DNA of 20,902 bases from Comamonadaceae bacterium (GTDB taxonomy: Bacteria > Pseudomonadota > Gammaproteobacteria > Burkholderiales > Burkholderiaceae_C): NCBI GenBank assembly GCA_947374485.1, contig CANCCF010000062.1:1-20902 (forward strand), in the 5' to 3' direction. The notes beneath the pieces are model-generated. The model saw only the letters and a program-made list of their open reading frames with translations, searched no databases and was not told where the DNA came from. Numbering within the stretch: position 1 is the first letter of the stretch; every line of letters starts with the position of its first letter. Shown here piece by piece: positions 8,701-20,700 of this stretch. Made by a program: the position numbers and the translations under genes.

Positions 8701-11700
8701 GACAGCGCCAGCAGATCGACCAGAATGTCGCTGTCGTTCTTGACGATGCTGGCGTAGTCGTTCTTCAACTGGCCCACGGCGCCGATCTGGCCGGCTGTGC
8801 TGCTGGCCGCAAAGTCGCCGGTGATGAGCGCCTGCGCAGCGGGTTGGGTGGCATCCCTGCTGATCAGCACGTCGCTGGCACTGCCGGCGGCGTCCAGGGC
8901 GGCGGCGCCGCGCTGCGTCAGGGGCGAACTGGTCTGGCCAATGCCTTGCGAGCCCAGTTTGGCCACGATGAAACTGATTTCGCTTGCGTAGGCTGCGTTG
9001 GCCACCGGGTCGGCCGCGTACTGCTTTTGCAGATCGCGCAACAGATTCAAACGCGCCTGCAGCAGCGAACCCGAATCGACCTGCGTGTTGGTAACCCCGT
9101 TGGCTTCACTCACATAGGTGATGTAGGGGTTGCTTGGCGAAGTGGCGCTGCCGGAGTTGGGGTCCAGCGCCAGTGCGGCATTGCCCGCGCTGGCAATCGG
9201 GGCATAGGTCACGCTCCAGCTCACGCTCGTGAGCACGCCATTGGCATCAAATGTGGGCGACTGGACGACGGCATCAATCTGCGTGGCCGATTTGCGCAAC
9301 AGCCCCGACAACACGCTGCCATTCACATCCACCTGCGCCTGACCCGACGGGCTGGGCGCATAGCCGCCCTTGATGTCCAGCGAGGCATCAATGCCCACCG
9401 CACTGGCGATGGCACCGATCACCTCGCGGTACAGGTCCTTGCCCACGCCCACGGCGCTCACGTCGATGGCTCCGCGGTCGGCATTCAGGCCAATGTCACC
9501 GGCAGCCAGGATATTGCTGGTGGCGGCCAGACTGACCTTGTCGTCCTGCTTCACGATGGTCTGTGCGTCCGGGGTGGTGTCGATGGGCACAGCCGTCTTG
9601 TTCCACAGGTTGACCGCACTGTGGGCCCGGATGGCGCTGGCCTGCTGCGCCGAGTTTTCACCGGCGCTGACATTGATGGCACCATGCGCCGCATCAACGG
9701 CCAGCAGCAGTGCATTGGCCGCCAGCGAGGTTGTGTCCTTGCCGGTGTAGTAAATGTAGGCCTGGCCCGAGGGAGCGCCGGCCAGGCCGTAGGCGTTGGC
9801 CACGGCGCGCACGTCGATTTGGGCATCGGTATGACTGCCGATGTTGATGTCGCCGGAGTCGGCGCTGACGCGGGCGTTGTCGGCCAGGTTGACGTTGGCG
9901 CTGATGGGTGTGGCGTCAGTACCTGCGTTCAACACGGTCCGTGATTCGGCCAGGGCAATCGCGCCCCCCGAATCGAGCTTGGTCTTGTCGTAGTAGACGA
10001 TGGCGTTATTCGCATCGATGCTGAAAGCCCCCACCCCGCTGGCAGGCAAGGTGATGTGGAACAAGGCGTCATGGCCCACGTTGACGGCGGTTTGCTGCTT
10101 CAGCGTGGTCTGCGTGCTGCCGGCCGGCAGGTTGAGCAAACCACCGGAGCCCGAATTGACGTTCCAGTCGGCCGCATCGGCGATGGCATTGCTGTCGGCA
10201 TCGGTGCTTTGTCCCCACCAGAATTTGTGCGTGGCGTTGGTCGCGTCCAGTGCGGCGCTGCCCGCTGTCACGTTGGTATCGGCGCCCACGTTGACCTGCA
10301 CCACGCTGTCCACACTGTGGCTGTTGATGGCGCCGCTGGCACCGGCCAGGGAGGCCTGGGTGCTGTCGACTTTGCTGTTGTAGTCGGTCGTGTGGTTGGC
10401 CTCCATGCGGAAGTCATCAGTCATGATGCCGCAGGAGAAAGTGGCATCGCCGCAGCTGGAGTCGGCAATCGACGCCACGGTGTTGCTCTTCTCGAAGGTG
10501 TTGGCGCTGGCGGCCGACCCGGCCACAATGCCGCCGGTGCCGGACACCGAGGCCGCACGGTTGGTATCGCTGCCCAGGGCCTCGATGGCAAGCTGGCCCG
10601 CCATCTGCTGGGTGCCGCCCACGTTCGCACCGGCCACCACGACATTGCTGCCCAGGCTGGCCAGGGTGCTGGTGTTGGACCGGGCGAACGCATCGTTCGA
10701 ACCCAGGGCCACAAAGCCCAGCGCCAGGCCGGTGGATTCGGCCTGCTGGCTGCTGGTGTCGGAGGCCTTCACGTCCAGCGCGCCGGATACGTTCAGGATG
10801 CTGCCATCGCCCACTTGCGCCGTGACGCTCACGGGTGTGCCCACGCTGCCAAAGTTGGCCTCGGCCTCGGTGGCCACAACGCCCGCCAAGACCCCGCCGG
10901 AGGCGCCGCTGGCACGGGCCAGAACCGAGACGCCGTGCACGGTCTGGGTCCTCAGCAGGTGGTCAAAGCCGATGAGGGAGTCCGGCAGGGCCTGGGTGGC
11001 AGTCACGTCGAGGCCGGAGGCGCTGAGCCGGGTGTTCTTGCCCAGGTAGGCGCTGACCTGCGGCTGCGCGTTGGCCAGCGCCACGGAGGCACCGATGGCC
11101 ACACCGCCGCTGACATTGACGCCCTCGGCATCGGCGCTGGCGCCGACCGCTGCGCGCGCCTGCACCGTGGCTTGGCCGCTCAGCGTGACGGTGCTGCCGT
11201 CATCCACATAGGCACTGACCACCGGCGCCACGGTGGCCGTGGCCGCCGAGCCACTGGCCGCCGCGCTCAGACCACCGGCCGCAGCCATGGTGCTGCTGGT
11301 GGCGTTGTCACGGGAATCGGCCGATACCCGCAGGCTGCCCACGGCGTCCTGGAGGCCGCCGCCAATGTTGCTGCCCGCGCCCACATGGGCCGAGGTGCTG
11401 CCCTGGATGTCGGTTTCTGCAACCGAGGCGCCTACGGCCAGCGCACCGGCGCTGGCACCCAGGCTCTGGGCCTGCAGAGTGCGCACGTCACTGGCATCCA
11501 CCACCACGTTGGCCGCCTTGTGCACCTGCACTCCGCTGCCCAGGCTGGCGCTGGTGACGCCGTTGTCGCTCAGGCTGGATACCGCGGCATCTGCCGCAAC
11601 AATGCCAAAGCTGCCCGCAAAGGCCAGGCTCTTGGCGCTCTCGTCCAGCGAGGCCCGCACCGACACGTCGGCATCTGCCGTCAGCGCGCTCGAGGCACCG

Positions 11701-14700
11701 ATGCTGGCGCGGTTGTTGAGGCTGAAGTTGGCAATGCCTATGCCCGCACCCAGCCCCAGGGCACCTGCCGAGGCGGCACCGGCCTTGGCATCAAAGTCCA
11801 GATTGCCGCGCGCATTCACGGCAATGTTGCGGTGTGCCAGCACCGCGGTGTTGCTGCCAATGGACGCGGTGTTGCCCGCGGCCGGCGTGCCACTGCTGGC
11901 GCTGTCCGTGGACACGGCCGCACGCAGGGCCTGCGCCCGGTTGCTGGTGGCGCTGACCCGCGCGTCACTGGAGCCGGACAGCAGTCCGGTGACGGTGCTG
12001 TCCTGGGCCTGGGAATCGGCCTCGCTGCGGGCGTTGCCGCCACTCTCGAGGCGGCTTTGCGCATCGGCACCGAGCTTGTCGCCCACCGAATACACCGATA
12101 CGCCACCGGCTATGCCGGCCAGCAAGGCACCGGAGGCGCTGATGCTGGTGCTGCTGAGCGTCGCATCCGAGAGCGCGTTCACCAGCACATCGCGGCCCGC
12201 AAAGACCTGGGCGTCGTTGCCAATGGAAGCCTGGGTGTTGTTCTTGGCCGTGAAGACATCAAAGCCTCCGGCCAGGCCGCCGCCCAAGCCGCCCACCGCG
12301 GCCGAGCCGGTAAAGACTTCCGACGTGAGGACGTTGCGCGCAGTGACATTCACATCCTGGCCGCTGGCGTTGGCGGTATTGATCTGTGCGTGGTCGCCAA
12401 TGGCGGCGCGGGTATTGGAGTTGACGGTGCTCACCGTCACCGCGCCCGAGGCCGCGACATACAGGCCCCCGGCCCCGCTGGCGGAGACTTCAAACAGGTC
12501 TTCGCTGGAGGTGGCCTGTACCTGCAGTCCGTGCATAGCTGCCTGGGTGCTCTCGGAAGCCACCCCGAGCGCGCTGCCGGGCACAAAGCCCAGGAAGGCT
12601 GCAGCTGCGTTGTTACCTGCCGCAGACACGACGGCGTAGTCGCCCACGCTGGCCTGGGTGTCCTTGTTGATGGAGCTCACGCCCACGGCCACGCCGAAGC
12701 CGGCCACACCAAAGCCCGCCGCAGCGGCGCCCGCAACCAGGTCGGCCTCGGTATCGTCGGCGGCGACCACTTGCACATTGCCTCCGGCTTGCACCTGGGT
12801 GGTGGTGCCCGTGCCGCCCTCTATCCTGGCGTAGGTGGTGTCACTGATGGAGATGACGCTGACCGAGCCCGCAATGGCCACCGAACTCGCCGCAGACAGG
12901 CCCGCACCCATTTCAAAAAACTGCTCCTGGCCATGGGCCAGTACCTGCACATCGCGCTGTGCCTTCACCTGCGCGTTGGCCTGAATGAGGGCCTTGACGG
13001 TGTTGCTGGCAACGACGACATCGGCTCCGGCGCCTATGGCGGCGGCACCGCCTGCCGACGCTGCACCGGCCAGGCCCAGATGGTATTGGTCGCTGCCCGC
13101 TGCCAGCCGCACCGATTGGGCGGCGTTGGCCTGGCCAATGGACTGCTGGTTGATTTTGGCCGAGGCACCCAAACTGGCTTCGGTGTCGGTGTTGAGCACC
13201 GCCACATTGCCGCCCAGGGTCACCGCAGCCGAACCACCGGCAGCGCCGGTGACCGAAAAGGATTCCACCTTGTCACGGTTGCTGGCGGTGACGGCCAGGC
13301 CCTGCAAGCCGGTGCTGACCGGTGTGGCACTGCGGGTGCCGGTAAGTCCCTGCATGGCGTTGCGCTTGCCAATGGTGTTGGAGGGCGGCGTGGCACTTGC
13401 TGCAGCCTGGGGTTTGACGTCCTGGCTTTGAACCTGTCCGCTGCCTGCCACCAGGGCACCAAACTGGATGGCCATGTCGCCGTTCTCGGCCGACACGGCG
13501 TTGCCATTGCCCAGCACGTCCACATTGGCGCCATCGCCCACACTGGCCCGCGTGACTTTGTCAAAGACGCTCAGGCCCACGGCGGCACCAATGGCCGCAC
13601 TGCCGCCACCGGCCACACTGCCCGCCACCAGGTTCAGGGCGCTGCTGTCGTCTGCCGCGATCACGGCGCTGCCAAAGGCACGCAGCGTGGCGTTGTCGCC
13701 CAGCGAAGCCAAGGTGGTGGGGCTGACTGCGTAGACCGCAGCCGAGCCTGCCAGGCCCGCACTTCCGCCCAGGCCCAGGCCCATGGCGAACGAGCTGAAG
13801 TCTTCAGTGGAGGCCGCCTTGGCCTCAAAGTTGCCCAAGGTACCCACCCAGGCACCCGTGCCCACAGAGGCCTGGGTGGTCTTGGTGATGATGTCCACAT
13901 CGGCCGAGGCGCCCACACCTGCACTGCCGGATGCTGCAACCCCCACCACCACGTTGAGCAGATCGGTGCTGTCGCTGGCTGCCAGCGCCACGCCCTGGCC
14001 GAACAGCACGTTGGACTGGTTGAGCTTTGCATTGGCGCCCAGATAGGCGCGGGTATCGGTATTGAGCACATTGGCCACGGCCGCACCGCCCACTGCCGCG
14101 CTGCCGCCCACGGCGCCGGCAATGGCAAAGGTGGTGAGGTCTTCGGCCGCAGTGGCGGTCACGCTGGCATGGCCATCGGCATTGAGGGTGACGCCGTCGC
14201 CCACATAGGCGTGGGTGGTGAACTGGTGGCCCGCATCGGTGCCCACGGTGTTGACCGCTGCCACCGCTCCCACGCCCACCGTGCCCGCGGCCGACAGGCC
14301 GGTGGCAATGTTCAGGCCCACGATGGTGTTGGTGGCCACGGCCTCAAAGGCACCGCTGGTGTTCAGCACGGTGGTGCCGGAATGGGCCACAAAGGCCTCC
14401 ACCTGGTTGTCCAGGGTGATGACCGTGGCAACCCCGCCCACCCCCACATTCTGGGCAACACCGGCGGCAATGCCCACCACCTCCACATCCAGCTTGTTGC
14501 TGGCATCCACCGCAATGCTGCCGGCGTGCGTGACGGTGACGCCTGCGTCGATGTGGCTGCGCGTCACATTGGTGCTGGCCACATCGCTGCTGGAAATGCC
14601 CACCCCCACCTTGCCGCCTGCCCCGATACCGCCCGCCAGGGAGCGGGCCACGGTGTCGTTGCTGCTGCCCAGCTTGAGCGCCCCGGCTCCCACATCGACC

Positions 14701-17700
14701 GTGGCGCCCGCGCCTATGGATGCTTCCGTTACGTCCTCGAATACGCTGACGGCAAAGGCACCGGCCACCGCCACCTTGTCGCCTGCGGAACCGGCCGCAG
14801 CCTCGGTGTAGTAATTGCCGCCGCCCAGCAGCTTGCCCTGCGCCAGCTGGTCGGTCAGGCTGCCGCTGCCAACGATCTTGGCCTTGATGCTGTCCGCATC
14901 GCTCAGGTCGGCGAGGTTGCCCAGGTCCAGGGAGAAAGGCGTTGGGCTGAACTTGTGGTTGGTGGCCGTGATGTCCAGGCTGCTGCCGGTGACCTGGGTG
15001 CCTGCACCCAGGGCGGCGGTGTAATGGTTGCTGCTGATGACCGTGGCCACCGCAGCGCCTACCCCCACCTGGCCCGTGGAGCCGGCCCAGGCCTTGGCGG
15101 ACAGGTTGCTGGTGTTGTCGGCATCGATGCTGACCGCGCCGGACGCGATCACGCTGTCTGCCCCCACCTCCGCACGGGTCTCTGCATTGGAGTCGACCAC
15201 GGCGAAAGCCCCCGCCACCCCCACCTTGCTGCCACCCGCACCGGCCAGGCCTTCGGCGGCCATGCGCGTGCGGTAAGCACCCTGGGTATTCTGGGTGGAC
15301 AGCGCCTGCAGGGCGAGGCCGCCCGGGCTCTGCACCTGGCTGCCAGCGCCTATGGACGCGCTGGTGCTGTTGTTGACAATGGCGATGCCCACGCCCACGG
15401 CAATACCCACCTTGGCCGTGGCATCGACCGCTTCACCGGAGCCGTGCGCCGAAAAGTTGGAATGGTTGATGGCGGTAATCGCCATGGACCCCGCAGGACT
15501 TGCAGTCCCGGAATGCACCGTGTGTCCAGCTGTGACGGCCGCACTGACCTGGTCGGCAATCGCCACCACACCGGCGGCGGCGGCCACGTTCACCTTGCTC
15601 TTGCCACTGGTGCCCTGGTTGGTCGTGCTGTTCTGGTTGCCTTGCAGGGCCTTGGAGCTGGTGGAGCTGTCGGCCTGGCTCTTGTTCTGGGTGTAGGTGT
15701 CTTCGGCCTGCGACCCACCGGCACTGGCGGTGGCGGTGGCGTCATACGCGCGGTCGGATGTGGCCGTCAGGTCGAGGTTGCCGCCTGCGCTGACATCACG
15801 GTCCAGGCTGGCCGTGGTGGTGCTGTCGCTGGTGATGACACCTACTGCGGCACCCACCGCCACGCTGCCTGCCTTGGCCGTGCCGGCAGTGGTGGCCGTG
15901 TGGCTGCCGCTGCTGGTGGCGCTCAGGTCCACATTGCCGGAGGCCAGGATGGGGTCGCTGCCGGAGGCAATGCTGGCGTCGGTGGTCTGCTGCAGTGTGG
16001 CCACTGCCACGGCTGCGTCAAACGCCATCTTGCCGGCTGTGCCACCGGCTGTGGCATCGGTTTGCGTGTCGCTTTGCGTGCTGGCCGACAGGGTGATGTC
16101 GCTGGCGTTGGAGACCTGCGTGTCGCTGCCGATGCGGGCCCGCGAGACCGATGTCACCAGGTTCATGGCCACCGAGGCACCCAGGCCCACCTTGCCACTG
16201 CTGGAGCCGGTGGCGGGGTCGGGCGACTCGACTGGCGCGGCAATGGCGACGTATTTGGAATTATCTTGTGCCGAGAGGCCGAGCGCTCCGCCGACATCGA
16301 CCGTGGCACCGTCTGAGACCAGGGCCTGGCTGGAGGTGCTGCCCAGATTCAGGGCCAGTGAGGCCGCAATGCCTACCTTGCCGCTGCCCGCGCCGGAGCG
16401 GGCTTCGGCCCGGATGGTGTTGGTGCTATCCACCGGGTTGGTAGCGTCAGCCGGGATCACGTTCATGGTGGCCGCCAGGCTGGCGCCCTGCGCGGTGATG
16501 TGGGCGTTCTGGCCTATGGAGGCCTCGTTGGTCGCAGCCACCTGGTTGACGGACACGGCCGCACCAATGCCCACCTTGGCGGTGCTGCCCACGGTGGTGC
16601 CATCCGAGATGGCGCTGCTGTCGGTGTTGCTGGTGGCGCTCAGGGCCAGCGCGGCGCCGGCCTGCACGGTCAGGCCGTCGGCAATCTTCGCGCTGGTCTT
16701 GCTGCTCACGATGTTCACGGCCACGGCGGCGGCCACGGCCACCTTGCCTTCATCGGAACTGGCCGACTTCTTGCCGGCACCGGCGCTGCTGGTCGAGCTC
16801 TTCTGGTCCTGGCTGCCCACGTTGCTGCTGCTTTGGGTGGCCTCGGCGGAACCGAGTTGCTTGCCTATCTTGTCGTCCACAGACGCATCTTCGCTGCCGC
16901 CATCGGCCTCTTCCGTGGACTTGCCGCCCATGGCACTGGCCGAGGCCGTGTTGGTGCTGGCCGAGCTGGACTGGGCGCTTACGGTGACGGCCCCGGTGCT
17001 CTGGATGTTGCGCTCCACGCTGGCCGTGGTCACGTCATTGAGCAGCACGATGCCTACGGCCGCGCCAATGGCAGCCTTTTCACCCTGTGCGCTGCCTTTG
17101 GCCGAGGTTGTGGTGCTGCTGCTTTGCTTGGCCACGACAGCAACGGCCGCGCTGCCCTGCAAGGCAGTTCCCGTGCCCAGCCGGGCCGTGGTGCTGTTGC
17201 TCACCATGTTCAAGGCCAGGGCCGGGGTCACGGCTATGCCGCCCGCAGCACCTGCCTCTGCCTCGGCCCCCACCGCATACGTGCCTTCGGCATACAGGTC
17301 GACGCTGCCCGAGCCGGTCAGTGTGGCGGCGTCCTGCAGTTCGGCCGTGGCCCGGTTGGCAATGATGTTGACGTTCACCGACGCGCCAATCCCCAGGTTG
17401 CCCGAAGTCACCCCACCGGCATCTGCAGGCACGGCCTGCCCGCTCACCTGGGTGGTGTCTATCGCATGCAGGCTGAGCGCGCCACTACCGGCGGCCACCT
17501 CGGCGCCGCTGTAGATCACGGCCTGGCTGCTGGTGTCGGCAATGTTCAGGGCCAGCGAGCCCGCCAGACCCACCTTGCCGGCACCGGCGCCCGACTTGGC
17601 GGTGGCCGCCAGGGTGTTGGCCAGGTCGCTGCTGCCGTCCTGCTGGGTCAGCTGTGTCATGACGGCTTCCAGCGCCACGCCACTGGCGGTGACCTGGGCC

Positions 17701-20700
17701 TTGCTGCCTATGGAGGCTTCGTTGCGGGACTTCACCAGGTTGATGGCCACACCGGCACCAATGCCCACCTTGGCCGTGCTGCCCACGGTATTGCCGTCTG
17801 CGCTGGCCGCACCGTCGGTGTTGTTCGAGGCCGATAGCGTGAGTGCGCCCTTGGCATGGATAAACAGGTCACCCAGGTTGGCAGCGGCCGGCACCGTGGC
17901 CATGGCGCTGGAGGTCTGCAGATTGACGGACACGGCAGCCGCCACCGAGAGCTTGCCCTCGCTGGTGGAGGCCGAAGGCTTGTCCGCCGCGTCCTGGCTG
18001 CTGCTGCTTTGCTCTGCGCTGTCGCCCACCCCGTTGGATTGCTGCACGCTGGAGCCCGCACCCATTTGCTTGCCCACCTTGTCGTCCACCGAGGCGTCCT
18101 GCTGTTGGCCGGTACCGGCATCGGTCTGGCCTGCTGTGTCGTCCGCATTGCCGCCGGTAGCACCCGCCACAGCCGAGGCGCTGCTGGTGGATGCGCCATT
18201 GGCCACAAAGCCCACTGCGCCGCCAAACACTGCCTGGCTGGTGTCGATGGAGCGCGCGGTGCTGGCACGCACCGTGTCCACCACCTGGTTGACTGCAACC
18301 GCTGCGCCAATGGCGGCATCGCTGCCCTGGGTGCTGCCGGTGGCGGTGGCCGTGGTGCTGGCGGTCTGCTCGGCCTGCAGCACCACGTCCCCGTTCACCA
18401 CCAGGGTCGTGCCACTGGCGATGAGCGCGCTGGTGGTGTTGTGCACCAGGTTGATGGCAGCCACCGGGGTGATGGACACGCCGCCCGTGCTGCCCGCCTC
18501 GGCCGAGGTAGTGACCAGGTCCTGGCCGCTGGCACCCAGGCTCAAGCCGGTGGCGTTTTCCAGAGTGGCATCGGACCCGAGTTGCGCAACCGCGCGGTTG
18601 GACACCACATTGGTGGCTACCGAGGCCCCCACACCCAGCTTGGCGCCGCCCGTGATGGCGGCACCCGGCGTGGCCGCAGCGCTGCTGGACGAAAAGTTTT
18701 CGGCCAGCAGGACCACCTTGCCGCTGTCGCCCGCCGCGATGTTGACGTCCACGCCGCTGGCAAGAGAGGCCATGCTGGAGAGATCGAGCGCGTTCACAGC
18801 CACCGCCCCGGCAATGCCGACCTTGCCGCTGCCGCTGGCACCCGATGACACCGTGGTGCTGAACTGGTTGAGCGCAGAGCCGGGCGCCATCAGGGCGCTC
18901 ACGTGCAGGCTTTGCGCACTCAGGTTCTGTGCCACGTTGGCCAGGTTGCTGGACTTGGCCAGATTCACACCCACGGCGACGGCCACGCCTGCCTTGCCTG
19001 ATGCGGTGCTGGCATCGGCTGTGATGCTGGCACTGTTGGTGGCGGCGCTGCTGAGGGTGGCCGCGCCGGCGATGTGGGCCAGCGTGCTGGAAGCGATGGT
19101 GGCCAGCGTGGTGTTGACCAGGTCGCTGACCGCCACGGCACCGGCCACCTTGACACCACTGCCCGAGGAGCCGCTGTCGCCGGTGTTGGTGTCGGCCTCG
19201 TAGCTCTTCAGTGTCTGGGCGCTTTGGCTGCTGCCGGCCGCGTCCTGTTCCGCGCCCTGGGCTGCGGCCCGGGCCGTCAGTTCTGCCGTATTGGTTGACT
19301 GGGCACTGATGTCCAGACCCTTGGCGCTGGCGATGTCGGCCTGCCCGTCCACCGTGGCCGTGCTGCTGGCGTGAATGATGCTGAGGGCCACCACCGCGCC
19401 GCCGGAGGATCCCGTGCCCGAGGCCAGGGCGTCGGCCACCTGCTGCGTGACCACGGTGTTGCGGGTGCCCAGGCTCAGGGTGCCGTCAATGTTGGCTATG
19501 GTCGTACCACCCAGGTGCACGCTGGCGTCACTGTTGACCTTGGAGACCGCGACCATGGCGTCGCCCGCCAGCTGGAGTTGCGTGGATGTGGGCGTGGCAC
19601 GGCTGCTGACCTCGCTTGTGGCGCTCAGGCTGGCGTTGCCGCCGGTGGTGCTGAGGTGGCTGCTGCCCTTGACGTCCACGGACGCGCTGGCATTCGAACG
19701 CAATACCGCCACGGGAATGTAGCTGGTGGCTGCCACGTTGATGCGTGCTGTGGCATCCAGGCTGATGGCGCCCTGGCTGGCCTCAATCGAACTGGAATCC
19801 ACGACGATGGAAGCCTGGGCCTCGGACGTATCGACGCCGCTGAGGACGCCTGCGGCCGGCGCCAGGTCGACCCGCTCGGAGCTGGCCTGCAGGTGCACGC
19901 TGGTGCCCTTGACAGTGGCCTGGCTGAGGGTAATGCTGGCTTTGCCGCCCTGGGCCTGGGTAGCGCTCAGGCTGACATCTCCGTCCAGTGCCACCAGCGA
20001 GCCAGACACAGCCACGTCCTGATCCGCCACGATCAGGATACGGCCGCCCGCCACCACCACGCCGTTGGTGACGGCAATGCCGTTGTTGTTCACCACGTCG
20101 GAGAAGTCGGGCGTGTTCGAAACAAAATGCGCCCCGCTGAACAGGGCCCCGCCAGCGCTCACGCTGACGGTGCCGGCACCCAGGGCAATGCCTTCGAGCG
20201 CGTTGATCTTGCCGTCCACCACGATGGATGCTGCGTTGTTGCGCGGTTCGGTGCGATTCAGGAGTTGAGTGACGGATGCCGCATCGGGCGTGCCAGGCAA
20301 CTGGAAGAAGCCATTGGCAAAGGCAACCGTGGGGGTGGACAGATTGAGCGAGCCCACATTGACCACGCCGCTGGCGCCGATCAGGAATCCATTGGGATTG
20401 ACAAACCAGACATTGCCGCCGACCTTCCCGTCCTTGATGGCATTGAGCATGCCATAGACATCCGTGCGCTGGTCGCTCACCAGATTGATCAGGTTGTTGG
20501 CGCCGCTGGGAACAACCAGGTTGGTGACCGTGCCGCTGGCAACGCCAAAGGTCTTGAAGGAATTGAAGGCGTTGGTATTGCTGAGCGTCTGGGTCGTGAC
20601 CGTGGTGACGTTGGCGATGGTGCTGACCGTGGTGGCCGTGCGGCCGTCCGTCACGATGGGGGTCACCGCCTGCACCACGCCCGGCACGAACAGCAGTTCC

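Larger units (their letters stand above)
10500..19700 (-). repeat. Array of diverged short protein modules (about 54-62 residues where measured) forming the TpsA stalk
   Basis: Each module has three parts: ASIG/AxxG followed by a short V.A strand; a G.L.V.A strand; and a Ser/Thr/Ala stretch ending AG..KVG.GAAVAV. Measured between successive ASIG-type positions near residues 2010-2200, the spacing is 55, 54 and 62 residues. Copies are diverged at DNA level, so they are old. Polar linkers interrupt the array, and beyond residue 2012 these include a Pro/Lys/Arg-containing one at about 2444-2514 and a Ser/Asp/Gln-rich one at about 2906-2982. The number of modules is several dozen by estimate, not counted. 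Boundaries are approximate. Confidence 0.75.

Noticed and set aside
10056..16316. A 2086-codon open frame on the + strand opposite tpsA (and similar ones at 2820-7946, 7947-9944, 16500-17837, 17856-18848, 19371-20801)
   Set aside because: All are codon-aligned with the - strand gene and exist because tpsA avoids TTA, CTA and TCA. Their translations are His/Arg/Gly/Ala-rich without domains, and no start is supported.
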